Below, in pieces: positions 22,505-34,354 of a stretch of DNA of 64,000 nucleotides. The position numbers and the translations under genes were made by a program. Within the stretch, counting starts at the first letter, position 1; each line of letters starts with the position of its first letter. The DNA comes from Paramacrobiotus metropolitanus (Eukaryota > Tardigrada > Eutardigrada > Parachela > Macrobiotidae): assembly GCF_019649055.1 (NCBI RefSeq), contig NW_026570238.1:1240001-1304000 (forward strand), in the 5' to 3' direction. The notes under the pieces are model-generated. The model ran no database searches. It was not told where the DNA came from and saw nothing but the letters and a program-made list of their open reading frames with translations.

Positions 22505-24007
22505 TCATTCGTACAGCGGAAACACTCGGCCATCCGACGATCTCAGAGGGCTGCAAGCATCACTCTGTCCTTCCTGTTTGAGCTGCAGAACAACATTATT
22601 CAGCTCTGCCGCTCCGGCAGAACTGGCCGCCAACTGGCACTCCCTCATCAGCATCTCAGCCAGCGCGTCAAGCAACTGAAAATTACAGCTCGATAAGGCA
22701 TGCAGTCGCACTTTATTCAGCTCCTTATAGAATGTCTCCACTTTGTCCGGTAATTTTCGCGCAAATCGCAGCACTCGTCCGACATCCGACTGCACGGCTT
22801 CCGCGCTGGTCCATACCGGCGTGAAATCTTTCGAGGAATAACTCGGCGCATCATCCTCATCCTTCTTCACAGTGTCTGATTCCTCCAGAACCGCTACGCC
22901 TCCCGGAGCGAGCGAAAAACCTTTCGGGAATAAATTCAACACGAGGATGGAGCGCTTCTTCGTTTTGGGATCCTCGACCGGTTCAATGTAGCCGAACCAA
23001 TCAGTCGCCACGGACACCAGCACCACTTTACCCTGCATTAAGCGCAGAGCGGCGTGGAGAAGTGGACCAAAATGCGGCTCCAACCCACAATCGGCCGTGT
23101 CGCCGTTCTGTTGACCGGGAACTGGCAGAACATAATACGGACGAGTGGGATATAATTTATCCATCGCCATGCGATCCATCGTGCCGATGACAGTCAGTTC
23201 ATTAGACAAATCATGCTGCCCCCCGCGCCAAGAATGTGGATTCGGGTGCAGCTGGATCCGGCCCGAAATGCTGCCTAATTTCAAACTGGCAAAAAAAGGC
23301 TCGTACAGTGAGGACGAGAATTTGTCGATCGACATCTCATCACACACGCAGATCTGCCCATGCGAATTGTTGAGCGCCACCAGTGTTTTGAAGAAATCCA
23401 TGGATGACAGAGGATCCGGGTTTCCACGAGGAACAAGCACGAAGATCAATGAGCATCCGTTCGGAAGAGGGAGCAAGGCGTCGCGTGCTTCAGTGGAGAG
23501 ATCAAGGAACTCGTTGACAGCCACGACGTTCCGGTTGGACGGTACGAAGATAACAGCCACAGCTGGAGATTTCACACTGGGAACCACAGCACGCAGGAGC
23601 TGAATCATGGATACATAGGAGATCTTGGACGGGGGAGACGAATTGATCCCGTTACACAATTTTTCATAAAACTCCTGGTACTGACCGACGGGATTCCCCA
23701 ACTGCTGTGAGCTATCAAAAGTGGCGAAGATCAGGGTTTCCGTATTTGGTCCGTTAGATGAGCCCCCCGTCAGTCGCAAAATCTTATTTGATAATGATTT
23801 CACTCCCGTCAACGCAATGTCTAATCGTGTTGGCTGGGACAGAAGCCGTGATGTCGTTTCGTTCAAAGACATTGAAGATACGCCACCAGATAGGGTTCGC
23901 GCAGCGAAGTTCTGGGTTGCGCGTTCTAAATTAGGGAATGATGGGTTCCAGTCCAGGACTGGCTCGAACATGGCCAAGGACCATTCGGTTAGAATAATGG
24001 TCGACAT
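22505..24007 (-). CDS. INTS14: Integrator complex subunit 14, intact single-exon gene
   Basis: A 500-residue open frame (human INTS14 is 518). The N-terminus aligns with the VWA-domain strand (STIILTEWSLAMFEPV). The C-terminal hallmark region is clear: DVGRVLRFARKLPDK, FYKELNKVRLHAL, LLDALAEMLMREC. In Integrator, INTS14 forms a module with INTS13 and INTS10 that binds nucleic acid and links the cleavage module to targets (family knowledge). The gene has no introns, unlike nearly all its neighbours. The MIDAS motif D-x-S-x-S appears degenerate (T-E-W-S-L-A). Broken copies at 13392 and 19471 lack the ATG, so this is the functional copy. Confidence 0.88.
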   Translation of the reverse strand: MSTIILTEWSLAMFEPVLDWNPSFPNLERATQNFAARTLSGGVSSMSLNETTSRLLSQPTRLDIALTGVKSLSNKILRLTGGSSNGPNTETLIFATFDSSQQLGNPVGQYQEFYEKLCNGINSSPPSKISYVSMIQLLRAVVPSVKSPAVAVIFVPSNRNVVAVNEFLDLSTEARDALLPLPNGCSLIFVLVPRGNPDPLSSMDFFKTLVALNNSHGQICVCDEMSIDKFSSSLYEPFFASLKLGSISGRIQLHPNPHSWRGGQHDLSNELTVIGTMDRMAMDKLYPTRPYYVLPVPGQQNGDTADCGLEPHFGPLLHAALRLMQGKVVLVSVATDWFGYIEPVEDPKTKKRSILVLNLFPKGFSLAPGGVAVLEESDTVKKDEDDAPSYSSKDFTPVWTSAEAVQSDVGRVLRFARKLPDKVETFYKELNKVRLHALSSCNFQLLDALAEMLMRECQLAASSAGAAELNNVVLQLKQEGQSDACSPLRSSDGRVFPLYE

Positions 24008-24133
24008 GGTGTGCAGCGAAACGTATGATAGAATGAATACAAGGAAGAATGAACTGTATGATCAGTACTTCTACAGATATAACACGCGCATATATTTGCT
24101 AACAATAAGATTATAAGAACCATCTTCTGATAG

Positions 24134-24264
24134 TAACACCATTCTCAGAAAACACCTGCGTCGACTACATTTGGCTGATGAATTCCGAGCACGCTGATCA
24201 ACTAATTAACAGTAAAATCGAAGAAACAATTAAACATCCAAAGACCCAGGACGTAAAACTACTT
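24134..24264 (+). other. Exon-like stretch, possibly a diverged zinc-finger-gene exon
   Basis: It lies just upstream of intact INTS14 and is transcribed away from it, exactly where the zinc-finger exon sits relative to the INTS14 pseudogenes. The acceptor TGATAG and donor GTAAGT match the positions in those copies, and the phase (2+129 nt) is compatible. The encoded residues (TCVDYIWLMNSEHADQLI) keep one Cys, a W and an H but not the full zinc pattern. This suggests a head-to-head gene pair was the ancestral unit. No downstream exons could be followed, so a functional gene is not claimed. Confidence 0.3.
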
Positions 24265-24898
24265 GTAAGTACTTATAAAAGAGAAATGCGAAGAGTGAAT
24301 TCGTGAAGACTTGTAAAATTTAAACGAAAAAAACCCCGCGCTCCTCGTTGGCCACACTGCATTTTGCAAGTCAGCAACTAGCAAGTAGCGCGCAAGTACA
24401 GTAGTAGGAAAATAATAACGGCGGAGACTGAACAGCAGGTCGCTCTAATAAAATTTACTTACTGCCAGGCTTGCTGTTTAGTATTCAATTATTTATCGCA
24501 TATAATTTTGAGATCTAACTTTAAGACCTACCAAAACAGCTGACAAAGTGATCCATAATAACAGGAATACTTGTACTGCAATTCCATGTGAAAAACCAAA
24601 AAGAACTCTTTCCCGCGGTTCCGCTACGGGTTTCTTGCAGATCTTCCTGTGTCTTCTCTGGTCCATCCTTACAAACTATAGTTACTGCTGGCATTTTTTA
24701 GTTGTTCGTTATTATTTTCTTTGTTTTTAGTTTCCGTTAAAGAGGCAATAGCAAATGTTACTGTTTTATGGGGGATTTCCCTAAATGTCCAGCTCGCTAA
24801 GTAGCCGATTTTTACAGTTATACAACTTCCGGTTGGTACTAATGTGCTCCGCTCTTGTGATCATGCCGTATGATTTAATCTGTTTTCACATTAATATT

Positions 24899-27800
24899 TT
24901 AATTCCTCCAAAACAGCGAGGCGTAAACAACAGTATTTAGAGCGAGCAATACTAATAAGTGAGTGCAGTAAGTAAAGCCCAATTTGTTGCCTGCATGATT
25001 TGGATCCATTTCGTCCGTTTTTTGTAATGAATTATTGTAAGTATCCAAGTTTTCTTGTATCAGAGCATTTGAATTGCTGTTTTGAAACGAGCGGCTAGAT
25101 AGCACTTGACCGGTGTAAAAGTTTATGTCCACTGTTCCTCGAGCCTGAAAAAAAAAACACAGAGAGTCTGGGACATATCACTAAATCTGTAAATCATGTG
25201 ACCTTTTGGTACGGCTTCCGAGTATATATTGTGATATTAACTATTTTAAGTAATTGTTAATAATGTGAAACGGTGTACTAGTACGTACATACCTCCGCTG
25301 AGTGCCCATGACTCTTTAGTTCGCCCCGTCTGTAGAAGTTTCTTATACGCTGCGCTTCGTTGTCACTGCTGACTTGCCACTGTGGATCATCTCCGGGCAT
25401 TCCAAATCCCTGTCCGACTGCCCATATTAACGTGGTCCAGCCGTTCCCGATACTTTGGTCGGATAGTTCATTCGCTGCACAAGCAATGTTTCATCTGTTA
25501 CCAAAGGTCATGGGATATACGAGGTAGAGAACATCAGCTTTTCACTGTCGGCATAATCGATATTTTACTCTGAAGCTTTTTCCGGAAGATAAGCGTTGCC
25601 ATTCCAGACACATCTTCCGACCCAACCGCCGCGGTTAGAGAGTCAGCTCCATTAAAAAACGCATCGTCCCGTGGCGTGCTCATATCTCGAGTGTACATGT
25701 CCCGGATACGACTGTAGGATCCTCGGATTGCTGCCCACACGATATCGCTGCATGCCATTGGGTGCAGTGGACCTAATTAAGATCTATTTGTTTGGGTTTT
25801 CCATTTTTTTGAATGGCAATCAAACAAATTTAAATCTTACAGTTTAGTACGGACAATGTTATTCACGATCAGTCCATTGCTCAGACTCTAAGCAGTACTG
25901 AATAATTATGCGTACGTACAAAAATAAGTGTTTCTCGCATATCATAACAATGAAACTGATTTTTTAGTTTAATGTACACCTACTCTGGAAAAACAACGAA
26001 GAATTGTCGAAATAGTCCACGTATTGCACTCGAAGTGAACCATCTGAAAATCGGAAGCAAATGTATTCTGAACGAGTACTCTATCGTTAGTTTCATACTT
26101 ATACCATTATTTCGAGATTGACGACGTTCTCTTGGAAGGTTTGGAAACATTTTGCAGCTAGAAGAAATTCCTAAATGAAGAGAGCCGGCACCGCATTTGA
26201 TACGAGTGTCAATGAGTCCACTTTGAAACATAATTAAAATTGCTTTTTTACATTTCAACCATTTTTACATGTAGCGATTTTAGACAGAAACTATTTTGAA
26301 GAAGAACTGACCCATTTCATATGAAAAAACTATATTATTACCGTATGGTTTCCAGCCAACGGCAATCCAATTTTGGTTTTTAAATTGGAGAACCATTTCT
26401 ATTTCGCCAAGATCAGGTAGGACCCGCCAGAAGAATTTCATGCCAGCAGTTAACTGATGCGTTTGGTATGATTGAGGAGTAAAAGTGGACGGGTCAGTAA
26501 CAGAAGAACGCATTCTGCATCCGCTGCCATGAAAACCTATCTGGAACAAAAGCATTAACAATTGTAAGGGCAACCGGGCTACTCGTTAGCACGGTACATG
26601 TGTTGTACAACAGCTTTTTGTGGAAAGTTGTACAGAGTACTTGTAATCTCGGAATTTTATATTTCTCGCCGTTATTTGATTTGAACTCCCGCTTTGCAAA
26701 TAAGTTTTAATTACGCACAGCGCAGTAACATTGCTTTGACGGAAACGAACTGCTTTGAATGTCCACGCATTGTCCGTTTCCACATTCGGCATCTCGACTG
26801 CATTCATCTGTGTTGAACAGCATGACCAAAATTACTGATAACGTATAAAACATGTACAGTATATAGATATGTGTTTAGTACTGTTTACTATATTGGTAGA
26901 AAAATAACGTATTTTAAAAAATTATCAGTCCAAATTTAATACCTTCGTACTGGCAAACAGGCCCGGAAAAGCGAGGAGAACAAATACATTCACCCATTCT
27001 TGGATCCCACTGCCCGCGCCCAGAGCAGAAACTTACGACATCTACAATATGAACTATAATTATATTTGCAACAGCACCAGCAAAACTGCATTGGCTTTCT
27101 GCTAAAATCTGCTGATACATTTTAAAGCTTTACGCAGTTCCATTTAGTACTGCAAATACATATATATCTGTTTTAATTATCAAGATTCCGCAGTACGTAT
27201 CTACTTTTGTATCGATTTACCATTGCGAACAATATTTATGTCAGCACAACTCCAGTAGACATGCGGACTTCCATCAGGTGCCGACATGGTCAGATCTTGC
27301 TTCAGTAAGCGCAGTACGCAGTTCGTGCAAAAAAAATCTTGTGGCAGGGTAAGTCGAAGAGCGGTAGCAATGGAATCATTTCCGAACCAATCACTCTGGG
27401 ATCTGGACGCTGGAATGAGGGGCAGCGTTCGATCGTACATTTCGCTAATCAGTTCTACTCGAATCCCGCCCTAAAGGATTATATTAACAGTATCAAACTG
27501 ACTTTCAGTCCTGTTTCATTCACAATCAGCGAAATTTTTATATGTGATAACGTGAATGGGAAAAAACTGGAAGTTAAAATTTGGGATGATCACCGCGGTC
27601 AGTTATTGGTTACTGTAGTTGACGCTCTAATAATACGTACTGTCTTCATATGTATGTGCATAGTTTAGACTTCAGCGGTACAATAATTCCAGCTGCGACG
27701 TTAAATACGAAATTTAAAGTAGGTGCTCCTTACTGGATGAGCCGATTCAACTGCCCATGTGAGATCAAAGGTCATTCCGCTTTGAATGCTAGTCGGGCCC

Positions 27801-28088
27801 GACACGCCTATTTAAGAAATGTTCCCTCAGTTTTTGTTATAACATTCAAACAGTGTGTGTGTTAGTTAGCATCAGTCCATCAGATGAGAACTTTGCGACA
27901 TACATGTCAGAAATTAATAAATACGTTTGGTGATTACCTCTTGGGACGCCACAAGGAGGCGGTGTGGTAAAATTCTCCAGAAAATCAAAATCTGGTTTTC
28001 TTGCCGGTGGATAAGTCAGTCTAATATGAGCGACAACAGTTCCAGTAACCAGGATAAAGTAAATCGCGGTTATGGTATACATGATCAT
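24899..28088 (-). CDS. Secreted BIM1/X325-like copper domain + two EGF + DOMON protein, nine exons
   Basis: Exons 28088-27938, 27807-27734, 27470-27221, 27041-26943, 26807-26719, 26540-26312, 25772-25569, 25474-25293 and 25144-24899 keep phase and give 507 residues. A signal peptide (1-20, ending GTVVA) is followed at once by His, so cleavage would leave an N-terminal His. The first domain (about 21-158: HIRLTYPPAR, TPPPCGVPRG, paired Cys in FFCTNC, and YWSCADIN) resembles the BIM1/X325 copper-binding, LPMO-like fold. Two EGF-like modules follow (CSGRGQWD, CICSPRFSGPVC; CSRDAECGNGQC, QCYCA). Then comes a DOMON domain (about 232-350: MKFFWRVL, WIAVGWKP, CSDIVWAAIRGSY). The C-terminus is hydrophobic, as for a GPI or membrane anchor. 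Function is unknown; extracellular copper/heme redox chemistry is inference. The fold name rests on motif memory, not a search. Confidence 0.78.
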
Positions 28089-29908
28089 GAAGATAGGCAA
28101 ATTGGTTAGGTATTCAAAATCAGGATGAATGGTATGTGCACAAAAGTTTCGTTGATCAAGAGCAAAGATTTTTGTCAAATTTAAGATGGTTAATTATCCG
28201 TAAACAACCAGTTCAACATTTTGTCCAGTGCAATTGCAATTGTTTGCGAGAGAAAAAGCTAGAAAATTAATGAAAATGTTGTTTCCGCTTTCCATGATCA
28301 AATTCAAGCCATTTGTGGATTAGCAAGGCCAAAACGTAACATTGAAATTCAACGAAAGGCTTGGGTTCATAATCCATTCATTATCTATGGAAATACAAAC
28401 AATTTCTAAAAGGCAGCCACAAACTTGTTTCATTATCTGTCCTTTTTGCAAATGTTAGCGGAATGACTGGGATCAACGACAGGATCGAGGCGGTTATTAA
28501 TTAAATGCGTGGGAAAGTCGACGCTCCTACAGAAGAGGGAACTATATAAACGCCCGGTTTCGCACATCATATGAGTCTTCTCTCGGTGTGCTTTATGTGC
28601 AGATTTTGAAGGAATTGGTTATTTATATAAACGGATCGCCTTAAATGCTTCGCTAAGCAGTGCTATTGTGCTTATTGTCGAATTTTTGTTATTTTGGTGT
28701 TCACGCAATGGTATCGCAGCCACTTTAGTTCTGACCACAATAAACACCGCCTTTCGGTCAATGTGAGATGCTAATAATTATGATGCACATAAATTTTTTG
28801 CACGCCTTCACGCCATACAGTAACTCATGTACTTCATGAATCATTTAGACACCATATGGGCAAATTTCAAATAATATTTCGCCGGTAAAAGTTTCAGAAG
28901 CAAAAGCATAGAAAGGCTGAGATCGTTTACGATCTGCTCTGTTCCAGTCTGCTGAAGAAAGGATAAAGGCATTTTGCTATTGCTTTTTAATTATTGGCAT
29001 TCTTGTTTTCCGAACTTTCTCATTAAAGTACTGATTTACATATGATTACAGTATGTTCTGGAATTAATTTTGTATACATGCAATAAGTTTGCCAGACTTT
29101 GACTGTACGTATGTGCTTTAAATCGTAAATAATAATAACTGGTTGTTAGTTTTGCATACGTATTGTACAAAAGTTTGAATCGCTTTTCCGCTAATCAAAA
29201 TTCAAAATGCATAATTGCCGGATTAGCGTTACCGTTGCCTTATGCGCACTGCCCATGCACAATTAATTTTTTTGAATGTGCATGGGCAATGCACTTATTT
29301 ACTTTTTTCTCTTATTTACTTATTTACTTTTTTCTTTCTTTTTTTTTAAATAAATTTGGCCATCCCGATCCGACTTGCCGTATACATACGGCATGTGTAC
29401 CGAAAGGCTTCCCTTCCACCAGAAATACGCGCCTGCGGCAGTATAGCTGCAAGCAGCGACTCTGGCGACTCATCCGGCATCTATTTTTACGGTTTTAACT
29501 TTTACCGTTATTTGTAGACTTTTACTTTGTTTATGAATTATAATACCTTTTCGCATTTTAATTTTTGATTTCATGAAAGCTGAAGTTTTTCGTTAAATTT
29601 AGTGTAGTGAAACTAATTATTTCCTTAAAAACGGGGGAAACTTGTTGTTGACACCGTATCAAAACGTGCTCTCCCACCCAGCCATATACCACCCAGCCGG
29701 CCGCTTTCGACGAACATTGAAAAGTGCTGATTGTGAGCGATAGGTCGGCGGAAAGTGATTGGTAATAGCGCATGATATCAGTCCTGTCTTTAGCCAGTAT
29801 CGATTTCCGTCTATGTGTCGTAAGCTTATGGCATAGACTCGAAGCCCCCTCATTCTGCATCCGTTCCGCATTTCCCTGATATTTTTGGCTCTCTGAGTGG
29901 TGTTGATC
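28089..29908. other. Divergent intergenic region before CLPTM1
   Basis: 1.8 kb between two genes transcribed apart. The stretch at about 28490-28600 is GC-richer and contains a TATATAAA-like box near 28546, a candidate promoter. A short inverted repeat lies at 29251-29287. No coding exon was supported. Confidence 0.45.
29251..29287. repeat. 11-bp inverted repeat
   Basis: GCCCATGCACA at 29251-29261 and TGTGCATGGGC at 29277-29287 are exact reverse complements around a T-rich 15-nt loop, with partly matching flanks (CACT/AATGC). It lies about 620 bp upstream of the CLPTM1 start. It could form a hairpin or be the relic of a small element. Confidence 0.8.
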
Positions 29909-32900
29909 ATGTCCGACGGCCAGAATGCTGTCGCGGCCCCCGCGGCCGCGGCTGCCGTCCAACAAGGAGCTCCTGGTGGAGCGGCGCCGCAGCAGCAGCG
30001 AGGCTTCTGGGACATCGCCAAGATGCTGGCGACCCGGGCCCTTTTTATGTATTTCCTTACCACCTTCCTGAGCAGTCGGCGGAATGCACCGGCCACTACG
30101 ACGACGACGGGTCCGGATGGAGTGGCCGTGCCCGTTAAAGGAGGACAGAATGTCTTTGGACCCATGATGCCCATGGTGAGTTACATAAGCACAGTATCGA
30201 AGTTATATGTGAATAAATTCTGTCGCACTACTTGGAACTTAATTTGCCAGAATTCTTTCTTGTTAGTTTAAAAGCGTCGGTGCATTGTAGGATCTCTATG
30301 CGTATGTCAGTGAGAGGCCCAGATTTTACAAGTTTGATGAGGAGAGTTTATTCTGGAAGGAAAATGAAATCCTGTATGGTGATTATCAGTCCGGTGTTGA
30401 CGGAGAAGGGACGTTCCGAAAAACGGGAATTCTGGAAATTCCGGAGGTAAGGATAATATTGACATTGTGCTTATTTGCGCTAGGTTTACTACTAGAGTTG
30501 CTTCGAGCACTTATTGCTTTCATCCCTTATGTCAGTTATGCGAGTAGTTTCGCCATTTGAGTGCGGGATTGACTAAAGCAAATGTGGCACCAACTTGTGT
30601 GTTGATACTGTAAGAATTCACAGTAATATGATTTTAATAACTAGAGTTTAACATTAGTTCAGTTAAAGTGGAAACTTGAAACACATAATTATGAAGGCGT
30701 ATACTATTTGACAAGCGTTCGTATACATCAAAATAAAATGTTAAACGGTTCATTTATGCTGTTAAAATCATCTTGCTGCGGATTGTTACAGTAACGAAAT
30801 ATCAACAATACAATTTTCATTAAGAAAGGCGAAAGCTGCAGTGTTTAAGCTATTTTGTAATTTACGCCAGTTTTGATCCCGACGAATTTGTGTCGTGCAG
30901 AACGTTTTGGAGCTTAAGTAAAGCATTTGTACATTTTCAGCCTTTGGCTTCTTAGGCAGGATTTTCCATATTTTGCAGGCTGTTCAGAAAAACGCCAGCA
31001 ATTTGTACATCCATGTGTATTTCGTCCAGTCCGGTGCCAGTCCTCGACCAACCGATTCCAGATACAACCCAGGCATGACATTGTACAAATCCTTTCAGTT
31101 GAATAAAATGAAAAAAGTGTCGACATCGCCGAAGAAACAGAATCTTCTGACTGGTGAATCGAAAACACCGGTGAAAGAAGAGGAACCAGACAAGGTTGTT
31201 CCTCCTTCCATTATGGTCAGCCACTGGCATCCGAATTTGACATTCAACCTGGTGGACGATCGCACAATGTGGACGAAAGGAAGAGCTCCGTCGCCGCTGA
31301 GTGACTGTAAGCCGGTTGTTGGAAAGACTGATATGTATTTTATCGGATTTTCTTACAGATTTGGAATTTGATGCGGAGGGAAATTACTTCCCGATTTTGT
31401 ATTTCAATGACTACTGGAATTTGAACAAGGACTACATGCCTTTGAATGAAACAACAAAGTATGGCCTTGATATCCTTTCTGTTAGTTCGTAGCCAGACTC
31501 GTGAATTGTAAATGTTTCGCTTTTCAGAACGGTTAATTTGACTTTGACGTATTATCCACTGTCTTTGTGGAAATGGCAGCTGTACGTATCCCAGTCGATG
31601 TCCAACAAGTGGACAAAAATGTTGAATGGAGGATTTTTGGAAGGTGATGGAGGAGACTCATCTGGAAACGTTTTGGGCGATGACAGTGATTCCATTAAGG
31701 TACTGTACATAGTGCTGCTGAATGCTGATACTCTCGTTGCGCTTGTTACAACCATATTTTATTGCTCTATTGCAGGAAGCTTTGCTGGATACCAATCCTA
31801 TCCTGCTTGCATTAACCATGATCGTGTCTATCTTGCACACGATTTTCGAGTTTATGGCTTTTAAGAACGATATTCAGTTTTGGAAAAATAAGGGCGAAGA
31901 TTTGGAAGGGTTGTCGGTGCGATCGGTGTTTTTTAATGTCGCTCAGTCAGTCATCGTCCTGCTTTACGTGATGGATAATGACACTAACCCCATGGTGAGA
32001 ATCTCAATTGCCATTGGATTGGCTATTGAGATTTGGAAAATCAAGAAAGTGATGAATGTTTCGGTGAGTTCAACGATAATTTAGTTGACGTGTTGCGCAG
32101 AGTACGAGCACTTCGACGGGAAGTACTTAAATATCCTGATTATGCATATGCATCCCTTCTCGTGCCAACTGGGACAAATTTTTCATTTGAACGTATTTTT
32201 GTGAACGATGCTCATCTCTGTAAATATGCAAATAAAGTATATAGTACAATGGTTTCAAGTATATAGTAAATAGTACAATGGTTTCTTTTTTTGCATTTAG
32301 ATTCAACCTATTCGTTAATTTTTTAATGACAGTACGTGACATGCTTAACTTTTTTACCGGTACCTTGGTTGTATGCCTTTTAGCATTCATTTACCTTTTA
32401 GCATTCATTTTTAGTTACTTTTGCGAGTTGCTTTTTGTTTTAAAATTTATTCATAGGATCCTAACTTCCTAAATTTGTTTACAGTTAGAAAATTTTTTAA
32501 GGCGTCGTGCTTTTTTGATTTTATTACGTGATCATGATTTGATAAATGTCAAAATGGTGTCTTTTTTATTAATAGTTAGACCGAAATAATCTGGTATTTG
32601 GAATATTTCCCCGTGTTCGATTGGAGGACAAGAAGAGCTACGTCGAATCTAGCACACGCACGTATGATCAGTTGGCGTTCAAATATTTATCCTGGATATT
32701 GTTCCCGTTGATTTTGGCCTACGGCGCCTACAGCCTGATGTACGAAGAGCACAAGGGATGGTACAGCTGGGTGTTAGGCATGCTGTACGGGTTTTTACTA
32801 ACATTTGGTAAGCCATGACGTCCACATTTGGTCACAATTATTGGTTGCGATGTGTAATGGGGTGTCTCTTTCAGGATTTATTTCAATGACGCCGCAACTA

Positions 32901-33588
32901 TTCATCAATTACAAACTGAAGTCCGTAGCGCATCTTCCTTGGCGCATGATGACATACAAGGCGTTAAACACGTAAGAACGGTGATTAGGGGCAACTTGGG
33001 GCTATCATAAGTTGTGTGTTTCTTGTAAGTTGTATTAATACTATTCTGAAATTTTCACAGGTTCATTGATGATATTTTTGCCTTTGTAATCAAGATGCCC
33101 ACCATGTATCGAATCGGCTGCCTCCGCGATGGTACGTTGTGCCGTATGGGAAATGTTTGACTTTATGTCATAATATGGTTACAAATTTACAACTTGGTGC
33201 CTTTGTTGCAACTTGTAGCATATACCTGCAAAACTAGCGATAATATTTCATTACGCTGCCCTCTGCGAAGCGGAAGTGGTACTACTTTTATTTCTTCTTT
33301 TCTCTTGTAGATGTGATATTTTTCATATTCCTATATCAGCGCTGGATTTACCGTGTGGATCCTAGCCGAGTGAACGAGTATGGCTATAGCAAAGAAATGC
33401 TCGAAAAACGAGCCGCTGAAGCGGCAAATGGCGGGGGTACGGCTGTGATGGACAGTCCGCGGGATGAGGACGTTGATCACAATTCCGAATCCGTATCGGA
33501 AAATTCTTCGGGAGCATCTGGTGAAGACAGGCCTAGCGACAAAACGGTTACGCGAAGAGCGAAATCTAGTCGAGCACGCAAAGAGTAA
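29909..33588 (+). CDS. CLPTM1: CLPTM1 multi-pass ER/membrane protein, ten exons
   Basis: Exons 29909-30175, 30291-30446, 30979-31306, 31359-31458, 31528-31699, 31776-32063, 32576-32807, 32875-32971, 33061-33131 and 33311-33588 give 662 residues (human 669). Strong family blocks include YFNDYWNLNKDYMPLNE, FEFMAFKNDIQFW, GLSVRSVFFNV, FKYLSWILFPL, FGFISMTPQLFINYKL and RWIYRVDPSRVNEYG. The C-terminal half carries at least five membrane segments, and the tail is acidic/Ser-rich. CLPTM1 is an ER-resident protein that in vertebrates traps GABA-A receptors and is related to CLPTM1L, an ER lipid scramblase (family knowledge). The start chosen gives MSDGQNA; ATG at 29897 in the same frame is an alternative. 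Confidence 0.93.
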
Positions 33589-34354
33589 AAGACCAGTATT
33601 CCACTGAGCAAATTAACTTCTCTTCCTTTCTGGTACTTGAGTTCGTAATTTTAATTTGTTCTTGCAGTACGGTGGCGATTTCTTTGCTTTTATGAATACG
33701 TGACATATGGTTTGCAAAATGAGATATTCGTAGAATATTGTTAGGCTCTCGGCAGCTGATGGTTGTTAGAATTGATTTCCAGTTTTCCACACTCTTTTGA
33801 TTCGGTTTGTTGTATTCTGCAGCATGAATTTTTAGCTCTGTTTTCATGTTCGTGCTAGTTCAAATTGCCATGAGGATTATTGATAGGATAAACTTTATTA
33901 TTTTGTTACTGGTTGTATTCGCCGATATGCAGTTATTTAGAAATCGAAATCGCCGCACCAGAAATATTGGAAATAAAAGATCCCAATCATTGCACACGAT
34001 ATTTCTGTATCTGTAGCCGTACGATAAGCTACAAAAGTGAGCCAAGAAACAACGTAAAAATTCGTAAACATGCAAGAAGTATAAAAAAACGACTAACAAT
34101 AATCAATTTTTAAAAACGTACGTGCTGGATAACATGGAATCGTTACTGGATTTAATTAATCGTTTCTGTAGATGCTGTGCAGCATCAGGCTGAGGATTTT
34201 CGGAAGCGACGGATGCACTGCACGTCCTTGTATTTGATCGTCTGCAAAGTAACAGCATTAGACTATTGGCGGACTTATATCTCGGTTTTAAGTAGAAGTA
34301 TTCATACATTTCTAGAAGCATTTAAAAAATCATATGATAATTTCAAGAAATTAA

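Noticed and set aside
23145-23603. 152-codon frame antisense to INTS14, repeated at 13803-14261
   Set aside because: It is a shadow of the INTS14 coding frame; its recurrence only reflects the gene duplication.
24548-24730. Small hydrophobic plus-strand open frame
   Set aside because: No family, no splice partner, and AT-rich intergenic composition.
25980-26258. Minus-strand open frame inside the copper/DOMON gene
   Set aside because: Exon 6 joins exon 7 directly in phase to complete the DOMON domain, so this is intron.
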